From JBKJVQ01 sp046717125 (lineage in GTDB: Bacteria > Pseudomonadota > Alphaproteobacteria > Rhizobiales > Methyloligellaceae): DNA of 12,392 nucleotides. The stretch is taken from assembly GCA_046717125.1 (NCBI GenBank), contig JBKJVQ010000246.1, positions 1 to 12,392 on the forward strand, in the 5' to 3' direction. Below the pieces are notes generated by a model. The model was given only the letters and a program-made list of their open reading frames with translations. It ran no database searches and had not been told where the DNA came from. A program made the translations under genes and the position numbers. Below, one piece after another: positions 5,909-12,392 of this stretch (position 1 is its first letter; every line of letters begins with the position of its first letter).

Positions 5909-8107
5909 ATGTGGGGCGTGGCGTTTTCTGTCAGGGCGTGGCTGCGAGCGGACCTCAAAAGGGCGTCACGTGAGGCGTTCGCGCGCGCGGGCGATGCGTT
6001 GCTGGCTCAGCAGGACCGGTGGGTGCTGTGGATGCCCGTCCTGTTCGGAGCCGGCGCGGGGACGTATTTTGCGCTGAGGTTTGAACCTGGTTGGACGCCA
6101 GTTCTGGTGCTTCCCGTGATCGTGGCCTGGGCCGCGTGGAGAGCACGCGCCCGAGCACTGGCGCTGCTCCTATTCCTTTCCTGCCTGGTCTTCGCGCTCG
6201 GTTTTGCGGCGGCGAAAAACCGCACTATGGCGAGCGGCGCACCGATGCTGCCGGAAGTTTCGCGCGCCTACGATGTGAAGGGCTGGATCGAGGAATCGGA
6301 ACCGCGCAACGCCGGCGAGACGCGGCTGACGATCCGCGTCCTGTCGCTTGGCGTCTATGCTGGGCCGACGCCCTACCGCGTGCGGCTGACGGTGCGCGGG
6401 AAGGGGCCGGTGGGGTTCGGCGTCGGGGAGGCGGTGACGACGCGCGCGATCCTGCGCGCACCGCCGGGACCCGTCATGCCGGGTGGATATGACTTCGCTC
6501 GCGCGGCCTATTTCGAGCGCGTCGGCGGCTCGGGCTTTGCGGTTGCGCCGCTGGCGCGTCTGGACGAGGTACCGTCCCGGCCGTTGTCGATTACGCTTCT
6601 CATGCCGATCGAGAATCTGCGCGTCGGCGTTGGGCGGCGCATCCTAGGCGTCGTTCCGGGGGAGACGGGAGACATCGCCAACGCGCTGATAACGGGCAAT
6701 CGTGCGGGCATTTCCGAGGAGACGACTGAAGCCTTGCGGAACTCCGGCCTGCACATGGTCATCATGGCCGGCGCGCTGTTCTGGCTGATCCGGGCGCTGC
6801 TCGCAGCGGTCCCGGGGCTCGCCGTCCGATGGTGCATCAAGAAGATGGCTGCGGTCGCGGCTCTTGCCGGCGCGCTGTTCTATTTGCTGCTCTCGGGGGG
6901 ATCGCTGCCGACCCAGCGCGCCTGGATCATGATTACGATCGCGTTCATCGCGGTCCTGCTCGACCGGCCCGCGATCAGCCTGCGGACGGTTGCACTTTCG
7001 GCGCTCGGTATTCTCATTGTGAGTCCGGAGAGCACTGTCGACGTCAGTTTCCAGATGTCCTTCGCGGCGGTCGTCGCGCTGGTCGCGTTCTACGAATGGC
7101 GGCGCGAGCGGCGCGGCCCGGAGAAAGCGCCGCGACAAGGACGGATTGCCAGAGGCGTGCGCGTTATTGGGCTGCTGATATTCGGGACGGCGCTGACAAC
7201 GCTGGTCGTGGGTACGGCCGTGACACCGTTTTCGGTCTATCATTTCCAGAACGCGCAGCATTACGCCGTCGTGGCGAATGTGCTCGCGAGCCCGATCATC
7301 ACGGTGCTGATCATGCCGGCGGCACTCGTGTCGCTGCTGCTCATGCCGCATCTGGAGGCCTTGCCGCTCTACTCCATGGGGCTCGGCATCGACTGGATGC
7401 TCGCGATCGCCCGCATGGTTGCGTCGTGGTCGGGCGCGGTATCGACCGTGCCGCGCATCCCGACGGCCGCCCTTGCGTTGATCGCGATCGGCGGATTGTG
7501 GCTGTGTCTCTGGCGCGGATGCGTTCGATGGGCAGGCGTTGGCGTGATGATGCTCGGCCTGTCGTTCGCGCCGATGGCCCGGCATCTGGATGTTTTCGTG
7601 GATCGGGAAGGGCGGGCTGTCGCTATCCGGGGCGGCGATGGATTGCTTGCGCCATCTCCGGTCAGACGATCAAACTATGCGGTCGCGAAATGGCTTGCCT
7701 CGGACGGTGACGCGCGCAATCCGGAAAGGGCTGTGGGCGATGCTCGAGATATTCAGAATTGCGACGCGCGCGCGTGCGTCGCGCAGGTGGGCGGCAAAAA
7801 TGTCTCGCTCATCCGTCATGCGGCCGCTCTCGACGACGATTGCCGGATGGCGGAGGTCGTCGTTGCGCCGTTCACACTGTCCTGGAGGTGCGCTGCCCCG
7901 ATCGTGATCGATGCGCGCGCGCTTCGCGCCAAGGGGGCGCATGCGCTTTATCTGGAGAAGGGAAGCTTCCGCATCGAGACGGTGGCGGAGTTGCGCGGCG
8001 TGCGGCCGTGGGTGAGCGCTCCGCAGGCAGAACGGAAGCCAGGAGGTGCGCCCGCGCAATTTGAACCGGCGGAAATAGTACGCACCGCAATCGTTCGATC
8101 ACGATGA
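5909..8107 (+). CDS. comEC: ComEC/Rec2-family DNA internalization membrane protein
   Basis: ComEC proteins form the inner-membrane channel that takes up single-stranded DNA during natural transformation. The 732-residue protein has the family layout: N-terminal membrane segments around residues 40-105, a periplasmic OB-like DUF4131 region with YDVKGWIEE and PGGYDFARAAYFERVGGSGFA, then the polytopic competence domain from about 265 to 550 (GNRAGISEETTEALRNSG, GSLPTQRAWIMI, VDVSFQMSFAAVVAL, PFSVYHFQNAQHYAVVANVLA). Two oddities stand out. First, the invariant stretch that normally reads roughly SGL-AHxLxISGLH is collapsed to S279-G280-L281-H282-M283, as if nine residues were deleted in frame. 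Second, the C-terminal region lacks the HxHxDH metal site of the metallo-beta-lactamase domain found in Bacillus-type ComEC; it instead has the degenerate form seen in many alphaproteobacterial relatives (ending GAHALYLEKGSFRIET). The start has a good ribosome binding site. It is divergent to gltX and convergent with lexA. Competence in this organism is not shown. Confidence 0.92.
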   Translation: MWGVAFSVRAWLRADLKRASREAFARAGDALLAQQDRWVLWMPVLFGAGAGTYFALRFEPGWTPVLVLPVIVAWAAWRARARALALLLFLSCLVFALGFAAAKNRTMASGAPMLPEVSRAYDVKGWIEESEPRNAGETRLTIRVLSLGVYAGPTPYRVRLTVRGKGPVGFGVGEAVTTRAILRAPPGPVMPGGYDFARAAYFERVGGSGFAVAPLARLDEVPSRPLSITLLMPIENLRVGVGRRILGVVPGETGDIANALITGNRAGISEETTEALRNSGLHMVIMAGALFWLIRALLAAVPGLAVRWCIKKMAAVAALAGALFYLLLSGGSLPTQRAWIMITIAFIAVLLDRPAISLRTVALSALGILIVSPESTVDVSFQMSFAAVVALVAFYEWRRERRGPEKAPRQGRIARGVRVIGLLIFGTALTTLVVGTAVTPFSVYHFQNAQHYAVVANVLASPIITVLIMPAALVSLLLMPHLEALPLYSMGLGIDWMLAIARMVASWSGAVSTVPRIPTAALALIAIGGLWLCLWRGCVRWAGVGVMMLGLSFAPMARHLDVFVDREGRAVAIRGGDGLLAPSPVRRSNYAVAKWLASDGDARNPERAVGDARDIQNCDARACVAQVGGKNVSLIRHAAALDDDCRMAEVVVAPFTLSWRCAAPIVIDARALRAKGAHALYLEKGSFRIETVAELRGVRPWVSAPQAERKPGGAPAQFEPAEIVRTAIVRSR

Positions 8108-8184
8108 CTTGGGATTGAATCTCAAATCTATATTCTGCAACGTGTCCCGCCTCGACCTGGCCACCCCATACTACCGCGCAGGTC

Positions 8185-8203
8185 TCCCGGTTAAACCCCG
8201 GGA
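8185..8203. terminator. Stem-loop between convergent comEC and lexA
   Basis: TCCCGG (8185-8190) pairs with CCGGGA (8198-8203) around a 7-base loop TTAAACC. It could be part of a shared transcription stop for comEC and lexA, but no U-tract follows on either strand, so an intrinsic terminator is only a weak possibility. Confidence 0.3.
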
Positions 8204-8214
8204 CGTAGCGGAAT

Positions 8215-8232
8215 TTGGGGGGTCGACCCCAA
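8215..8232. terminator. GC-rich inverted repeat downstream of lexA
   Basis: TTGGGG (8215-8220) pairs with CCCCAA (8227-8232); an alternative register gives the perfect 12-base palindrome GGGGTCGACCCC (8219-8230). It starts 12 bases beyond the lexA stop. On the minus strand it is followed by ATTCC, on the plus strand by CCCATC, so neither side has a U-run. It may act as a weak or bidirectional terminator. Confidence 0.35.
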
Positions 8233-8243
8233 CCCATCATCCT

Positions 8244-8951
8244 CTAATAACGTCGAATGAGTCCGACCAGCCGACCCTGGACGCGAACGCGATCCGGTCC
8301 AAATATGCGCGTCTCGTAATTTGAGTTGGCAGCTTCGAGCGCGATCGAATCGCCGCGCCGGCGCAGACGCTTGAGCGTCGCCTCCTCGTCGTCGACCAGC
8401 GCCACGACGATATCTCCGTTATTGGCGGTATCGCATTTGGTGATGATCACTGTGTCGCCGTCGAGGATCCCCGCCTCGATCATCGAATCGCCCTTCACCT
8501 CGAGCGCGAAATGCTCACCGCGTGTCAGAAGCTCGGGGGGTACGTCGATATTGTGGCTCTTGGTCTGGATCGCCTCGATGGGAACGCCGGCAGCAATGCG
8601 GCCCATGACCGGCACGGAAATCGTCTGGGGCAGGGCACCGCTCGAATCGGCCGGCGGAATGCGGCCAAGGCTGCCTTCGATGACGCTTGGCGAAAAGCCG
8701 CGTGAGCGCCCATTCGGCATGCCGCCATGCGCCATCGAGTCGGGCAGGCGCAAGATTTCCATCGCCCGCGCCCGATGCGGCAGGCGACGGATGAAGCCTC
8801 GCTCCTCGAGGGCCGTGATCAGCCGATGAATGCCGGATTTCGAGCGAAGGTCGAGAGCCTCTTTCATCTCATCGAAAGAGGGAGGAATGCCCGTCTCCTT
8901 CAGACGTTCATGGATGAACATCAGGAGCTCTTTTTGCTTCGTCGTCAGCAT
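8244..8951 (-). CDS. lexA: SOS response repressor LexA
   Basis: LexA represses DNA-damage genes and is inactivated by RecA-stimulated self-cleavage. From the ATG at 8951 it has 235 residues, longer than the 202 of E. coli because of a longer linker, as is usual in alphaproteobacteria. The N-terminal winged helix-turn-helix reads MLTTKQKELLMFIHERL, PPSFDEMKEALDLRSKSGIHRLI and LEERGFIRRLPHRARAMEI. The C-terminal S24 peptidase domain has the A121-G122 scissile bond in MGRIAAGVP, catalytic S156 in VKGDSMIEAGI and K194 in EATLKRLRRRGD. The frame is open upstream to 8987, but the ATG at 8951 gives the standard N-terminus and follows a GAGGGG ribosome binding site at seven bases. A GTTC-N7-GTTC operator lies 58 bases upstream, indicating autoregulation. 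It is downstream of moeA on the same strand and convergent with comEC. Confidence 0.97.
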   Translation of the reverse strand: MLTTKQKELLMFIHERLKETGIPPSFDEMKEALDLRSKSGIHRLITALEERGFIRRLPHRARAMEILRLPDSMAHGGMPNGRSRGFSPSVIEGSLGRIPPADSSGALPQTISVPVMGRIAAGVPIEAIQTKSHNIDVPPELLTRGEHFALEVKGDSMIEAGILDGDTVIITKCDTANNGDIVVALVDDEEATLKRLRRRGDSIALEAANSNYETRIFGPDRVRVQGRLVGLIRRY

Positions 8952-8958
8952 CGTCCCG

Positions 8959-8964
8959 CCCCTC
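8959..8964 (-). promoter_or_regulatory. Ribosome binding site of lexA
   Basis: The minus strand reads GAGGGG seven bases before the ATG at 8951. This favours 8951 over the longer open frame from 8987. Confidence 0.7.
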
Positions 8965-9008
8965 GAATCTCGAACCGAGATTGGCACAAACCATGAACAT
9001 GGATATCT

Positions 9009-9023
9009 GTTCTAGTTGTGTTC
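9009..9023 (-). promoter_or_regulatory. LexA operator (alphaproteobacterial SOS box)
   Basis: The plus strand reads GTTCTAGTTGTGTTC, an exact GTTC-N7-GTTC direct repeat, the LexA-binding consensus known from Rhodobacter, Caulobacter and Sinorhizobium. It sits 58 bases upstream of the lexA ATG in the 110-base gap between moeA and lexA. On the minus strand a possible -35 TTGCGG (9028-9023) overlaps one end, and a weak -10 TATCCA (9005-9000) lies 17 bases further, so bound LexA would cover the promoter spacer. The operator is clear; the promoter elements are tentative. Confidence 0.88.
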
Positions 9024-9061
9024 CGCAAGCGGTAAATTTGACGTTAACGCTGACACAATCA

Positions 9062-10264
9062 TCAAAAGTCGACAGGCAGGATCTCGATGAGCTCACCCGG
9101 TTCCGCTGCCGGGGCGTCCGGCCGCCGGACAAGCAGGCAGTCCGCCAGCTTCAGCGCGCTCATCAGCGAACTGTCCTGCGACGGCAGCGGTGTGACTCTA
9201 CGCCGTCCATCTGGCAAGGGCTTGGACGCGGCACGAATGTAGTGCTGGCGGGGGCCGTTCTTTTCGAGCGACGTTCCCAGAACGGCGGTCGTGATTTCGC
9301 GGTCATTCCGGGCCCGTCCGAGCAACGCGCCGATCAGCGGCACGAGAAACAACCGTGCGCAGATCATGGCTGAGACCGGATTGCCGGGAATGCCGATGAC
9401 ACGCATCTCGCCGAGCCGCCCGAACATCAGCGGCTTGCCCGGCCGCATGGCGATCTTCCAAAAGTCGAGCTTGAGGCCGCGGACTTCGAGGCGCTGCCGG
9501 ACGATGTCGTGCTTGCCGACGGACGCGCCTCCGATCGTAAGTAGGATGTCGGCGTCGCCGACCTCATCGAGCCTTGCGTCGAGACTTTCCGGACTGTCGC
9601 CGGCGCGGGCGAGGACGACGGGCTCGGCCCCGGCGCGCCGCACCATGGAGGCGATGCCGAACGAGAGAGAGCCGACGATCTGATCAGGCCGCCGCGGTTC
9701 GCCCGGCGCGACCAGTTCGTCGCCTGTCGAAAGGATGGCGATGACAGGCTTGCGGCGCACGGGCACGATGGCGTGGTCCATCGCGGCGGCGAGGAGCAGG
9801 GTGCGGGGTCCCATGTCGTCGCCCGCAAAGAGCAGCGTATCGCCTTCCCGGAAGTCGTTCCCGGCGGGACGGATATGTTGGCCTTGCCGGGCTGCGGCCG
9901 AGACATGGACCTCGCCGCCGATCTCGACCGCATCCTCCTGAATGACAATCGCGTCGGCCCCTCGCGGCAAAGGCGCGCCGGTGTAGATGCGCACGGCTTC
10001 GCCCGCAGCGAGTTTATATGCGAAAGCATGACCCGCTGCGGATTCGCCTATCACGCGAAGCGTCGCGTCCGGTCCCGTATCGACAGCACGGATAGCAAAC
10101 CCGTCCATCGCGGAGGCATCGAATGGCGGCTGCGTCAGACGCGCCTCGAGGTCCCGCGCGAGCACGCGGCCATCGGCATCCCCGAGGGGAACCTCCTCAA
10201 CACCGAGCGGCTGCGCGCCGGACAGGATGCGCGATAGGGCTTCCTCTACGGGCAATAACGACAT
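9062..10264 (-). CDS. moeA: Molybdopterin molybdotransferase MoeA
   Basis: MoeA inserts molybdate into adenylylated molybdopterin, the last step in making basic molybdenum cofactor. The 400-residue protein has the full domain set. The N-terminal part shows PPFDASAMDGFAIRA (D54 matching E. coli D59), GESAAGH and RIYTGAPLPRGADAIVIQED. The central MoaB/Mog-like domain (about 175-315) has ILSTGDELV (E183, matching E. coli E188), TIGGASVGKHDIV, RPGKPLMFG and GIPGNPVSAMIC. The C-terminal barrel domain ends LADCLLVRRPDAPAAEPGELIEILPVDF. The ATG at 10264 lies three bases after the moaC stop, with no clear ribosome binding site, so translation is probably coupled. It ends the trpD-trpC-moaC-moeA run, 110 bases before lexA. 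No glp-type fusion or truncation is seen. Confidence 0.97.
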   Translation of the reverse strand: MSLLPVEEALSRILSGAQPLGVEEVPLGDADGRVLARDLEARLTQPPFDASAMDGFAIRAVDTGPDATLRVIGESAAGHAFAYKLAAGEAVRIYTGAPLPRGADAIVIQEDAVEIGGEVHVSAAARQGQHIRPAGNDFREGDTLLFAGDDMGPRTLLLAAAMDHAIVPVRRKPVIAILSTGDELVAPGEPRRPDQIVGSLSFGIASMVRRAGAEPVVLARAGDSPESLDARLDEVGDADILLTIGGASVGKHDIVRQRLEVRGLKLDFWKIAMRPGKPLMFGRLGEMRVIGIPGNPVSAMICARLFLVPLIGALLGRARNDREITTAVLGTSLEKNGPRQHYIRAASKPLPDGRRRVTPLPSQDSSLMSALKLADCLLVRRPDAPAAEPGELIEILPVDF

Positions 10265-10267
10265 GGT

Positions 10268-10753
10268 TCAGCCGTTAGCGCGCCAGTCGCCCGACCGGCC
10301 GCCGGTTTTCTCCAGGAGACGAATGCCGGAAATCTCCATGCCCCGGTCGACCGATTTACACATGTCGTAGATCGTCAGGCAGGCGATCGACACAGCGGTC
10401 AGCGCCTCCATCTCGACGCCGGTCTTGGCTTCCAATGTCGCGCGCGCCTCGACGCGAATGCCGCACGGATCGCGGGAGGACGTGAATTCCATCACGACCT
10501 CCGACAGAGGCAAAGCATGGCACAGCGGGATCAGTTCGTGCGTTCGTTTAGCAGCCATGATCCCGGCGATGCGCGCCACCTGAAGTACGTCGCCCTTTTG
10601 CGCTGAAAATGAGTCAATCAAAGCGAGGGTCTCGGGCGTCATGGCGATGAAGCCGGAAGCGCGTGCCGTGCGTGTGGTGACAGCCTTGCCACCGACATCG
10701 ACCATGCGGGCCGCGCCTTTTTCGTCGACATGGGTCAGCGACGCCTTGCTCAT
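10268..10753 (-). CDS. moaC: Cyclic pyranopterin monophosphate synthase MoaC
   Basis: MoaC converts the MoaA product 3',8-cyclo-7,8-dihydro-GTP to cyclic pyranopterin monophosphate, the first stable intermediate of molybdenum cofactor synthesis. The 161-residue length is standard. Signatures are THVDEKGAARMVDVG at the N-terminus, the active-site LCHALPLS (H79), TGVEMEALTAVSIACLTIYDMCKSVDR (beginning at residue 111; D130 and K133 matching the catalytic E. coli D128 and K131) and the C-terminal LLEKTGGRSG. The ATG overlaps the trpC TGA as ATGA, preceded by AGAGG, which indicates translational coupling to trpC; moeA follows after three bases. The partner moaA is not in the window. Confidence 0.98.
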   Translation of the reverse strand: MSKASLTHVDEKGAARMVDVGGKAVTTRTARASGFIAMTPETLALIDSFSAQKGDVLQVARIAGIMAAKRTHELIPLCHALPLSEVVMEFTSSRDPCGIRVEARATLEAKTGVEMEALTAVSIACLTIYDMCKSVDRGMEISGIRLLEKTGGRSGDWRANG

Positions 10754-11562
10754 TGCGCGGCCTCTGCCGCCTGTGGCGCGAGTAGCGCACGAGTGGCGGC
10801 GGCGATATCGTCCTGCCGCATCAGGCTTTCACCGACAAGAAAGGCGGAGACGCCAGCGCCGCGCAGGCGCGCGATCTCGTTCGCCGTATAGATCCCACTT
10901 TCGGAAATCAGCAGCCGCCCAGGAGGCGCGAACGGCGCAAGCTGTTCGGTCGTTTCGAGGCTCACCTCGAAGGTTTTCAGATTGCGGTTGTTGATGCCGA
11001 CCAGCCCCACGTCGAATTCGTAGGCGCGGTGCATTTCGTCCGCGTCATGAACCTCGATGAGAGCGTCCATGTCCCATTCCCTGGTCGCCGCGCACAGCTC
11101 GGCGGCCAGAACATCATCGACCGAAGCGAGGATAATCAGGATGCAATCAGCGCCCCAGGCGCGCGCCTCGACCACCTGATACGGATCGAGCATGAAATCC
11201 TTGCGCAGAACGGGCAGGGACGTGGCCGCGCGCGCCTGGGTCAGATATTCAGGCAGCCCCTGAAACGACGGCGTATCGGTGAGAACGGACAGGCACGCCG
11301 CGCCGCCAGCCTCAAAGGCGCAAGCGATCGCGGGAGGATTGAAAGCCGCGCGAATCAAGCCTCTGGACGGACTGGCCTTCTTGATCTCGGCAATGAGCGC
11401 CGGCCGGCCTGCAGCGACGCGCGCGCGCAAAGCATCGGCGAACCCGCGTGGGGGTGACGCTGCGCGCGCCTCCTCCTCAAGCGACGCCAGCGGCCGGCGG
11501 CGTTTTGCGTCGGCGATCTCCTCGCGCTTGTATCCGTTGATGCGGTCGAGGATCAGGGCCAT
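10750..11562 (-). CDS. trpC: Indole-3-glycerol phosphate synthase
   Basis: TrpC closes the ring of CdRP (carboxyphenylamino-deoxyribulose phosphate) to indole-3-glycerol phosphate in tryptophan synthesis. It is a single-domain (beta/alpha)8 barrel of 270 residues, not fused to TrpF as in E. coli. Conserved strands are LIAEIKKASPSRGLI (E59 and the general acid/base candidate K61), LSVLTDTPSFQG, LRKDFMLDPYQVVEARAWGAD (catalytic K121), ALIEVHDADE (E170), VGINNRNLKTFEVSLE and the phosphate-binding LLISESGI. The frame is open to 11598, but the ATG at 11562 starts the normal MALILDRINGYKREEI and lies four bases after the trpD stop. Its own stop overlaps the moaC start. The order trpD-trpC-moaC-moeA is common in Rhizobiales. 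Confidence 0.97.
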   Translation of the reverse strand: MALILDRINGYKREEIADAKRRRPLASLEEEARAASPPRGFADALRARVAAGRPALIAEIKKASPSRGLIRAAFNPPAIACAFEAGGAACLSVLTDTPSFQGLPEYLTQARAATSLPVLRKDFMLDPYQVVEARAWGADCILIILASVDDVLAAELCAATREWDMDALIEVHDADEMHRAYEFDVGLVGINNRNLKTFEVSLETTEQLAPFAPPGRLLISESGIYTANEIARLRGAGVSAFLVGESLMRQDDIAAATRALLAPQAAEAAQ

Positions 11563-11566
11563 CGGA

Positions 11567-12391
11567 TCAGCCGTTTGAGAGCGTGACGAGACGCGCAAGC
11601 GACTCCCGGGCGTCGCCCTTGTCGATCGCGGCGCGGGCGCGGTCTGCGCCTTCCTTCAGCGAGTGCGCAAGCCCAGAAACGATGAAGGCTGCCGCGGCGT
11701 TCAAAATCACCACGTCCCGGAACGCGCCCTTTGCGCCGTTAAGCACGGCCTCAATCGCGCGCGCGTTCTCCTGCGCATCGCCGCCGTGCAGATCCTCAGG
11801 ACCGCATGTTTCGAGTCCCGCATCGGCGGGCGTGATGCGGAAGCGGCGGACAGTGCCGCGCACGAGTTCGGCTACTTCGCTCGGACCCGTGGTGGTCAGT
11901 TCGTCAAGCCCGTCCGATCCGTGCACGATCCAGGCGTGTTCCGTACCGAGCCGGCCCAGAACCTCGGCCATCTTTTCGAGCCAGTCCGGGGCGAACACGC
12001 CCAGCACCTGGCGGGTCGCGCCGGCGGGGTTCGCAAGAGGGCCCAGAATGTTGAAGATCGTCCGTGCGCCGAGTTCCTGCCGCGCAGGCGCGACGTGACG
12101 CATCGCGGAATGATGCGCCGGCGCGAACATGAAGCAGATATTCGCGCCTTCGAGGCAGCGCAGGATGATTTCGGGTTCGGGGTCGATCTTGACTCCGAGC
12201 TCCCGCAGCACGTCGGCGGAGCCGGAGCGCGACGAAATAGACCGGTTGCCGTGCTTGGCGACGGGAACGCCCGCGCCGGCCAGCACCAGCGCAACGCAGG
12301 TCGAGATGTTGTAGCTTCCCTTGGCGTCGCCGCCCGTGCCGCACGTGTCCACGCAGCCCGCAGGCGCGTCGATGCGCAGGCTCTTCTCGCG
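11567..12391 (-). CDS. trpD: Anthranilate phosphoribosyltransferase, 5'-truncated by window edge
   Basis: TrpD transfers the phosphoribosyl group of PRPP to anthranilate, the second committed step of tryptophan synthesis. About 274 residues are visible; roughly 65-70 N-terminal residues lie beyond the window, since the frame stays open to the edge and a full protein has about 340. The visible part starts REKSLRIDAPAGCVDTCGTGGD, which contains the PRPP-binding glycine-rich loop. It continues with KHGNRSISSRSGSADVL, PAHHSAMRHVAPARQELGA, RTIFNILGPLANPA and DELTTTGPSEVAEL, all typical of the family. The internal GTG at 12352 is a valine codon, not a start. The stop is four bases from the trpC ATG. 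The gene is not fused to the glutaminase TrpG at its C-terminus. Confidence 0.97.
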   Translation of the reverse strand, partial: REKSLRIDAPAGCVDTCGTGGDAKGSYNISTCVALVLAGAGVPVAKHGNRSISSRSGSADVLRELGVKIDPEPEIILRCLEGANICFMFAPAHHSAMRHVAPARQELGARTIFNILGPLANPAGATRQVLGVFAPDWLEKMAEVLGRLGTEHAWIVHGSDGLDELTTTGPSEVAELVRGTVRRFRITPADAGLETCGPEDLHGGDAQENARAIEAVLNGAKGAFRDVVILNAAAAFIVSGLAHSLKEGADRARAAIDKGDARESLARLVTLSNG

Positions 12392-12392
12392 C

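Noticed and set aside
6644..7585. 313-codon open frame on the minus strand, antisense to comEC
   Set aside because: It is in codon register with comEC and reads as low-complexity Arg/His/Gln/Asp sequence; a mirror of membrane-helix codons.
8109..8324. Small 71-codon plus-strand frame between comEC and lexA
   Set aside because: It spans the intergenic stem-loops and runs into lexA on the other strand; it starts right after the comEC stop with no ribosome binding site and has no recognisable motif.
9773..10237. Plus-strand open frame antisense to moeA
   Set aside because: Codon-register shadow of moeA with no recognisable domain.

Overview
The window looks like a chromosomal core region of a GC-rich alphaproteobacterium, most likely of the Hyphomicrobiales/Rhizobiales. 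The evidence is the gene order, LpxI in place of LpxH, a LexA of the long alphaproteobacterial type with a GTTC-N7-GTTC operator, and a ComEC with a degenerate C-terminus. The sequence alone does not support a genus. There are ten protein genes, two of them cut by the window edges. I see no RNA genes, insertion sequences, prophage genes or CRISPR arrays.

Left part, plus strand (2-2847): lpxA (5' end missing), lpxI and lpxB form a tightly overlapping block for early lipid A synthesis. LpxA acylates UDP-GlcNAc, LpxI cleaves UDP-diacylglucosamine to lipid X, and LpxB joins lipid X to UDP-diacylglucosamine to give the lipid A disaccharide. The lpxB stop overlaps the stop of the opposing gene by 4 bases.

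Middle, minus strand (2844-5828): gltX (glutamyl-tRNA synthetase) lies upstream of gltA (citrate synthase), separated by a 231-base gap that holds a strong ribosome binding site for gltA. Divergent to gltX is comEC (5909-8107, plus strand), a membrane DNA-uptake channel protein. It appears to have lost nine residues of the family's most conserved motif.

Right part, minus strand (8244-12391): trpD (5' end missing), trpC, moaC and moeA are packed with gaps of 3-4 bases or a 4-base overlap, so tryptophan and molybdenum cofactor genes probably share a transcript. After a 110-base gap comes lexA, which has its own SOS operator. lexA and comEC converge on a 136-base gap with two stem-loops.

No undescribed multigene system is visible. 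The points most worth a second look are the comEC motif deletion at a likely repeat junction, the SOS box, and the overlapping convergent stops of lpxB and gltA.
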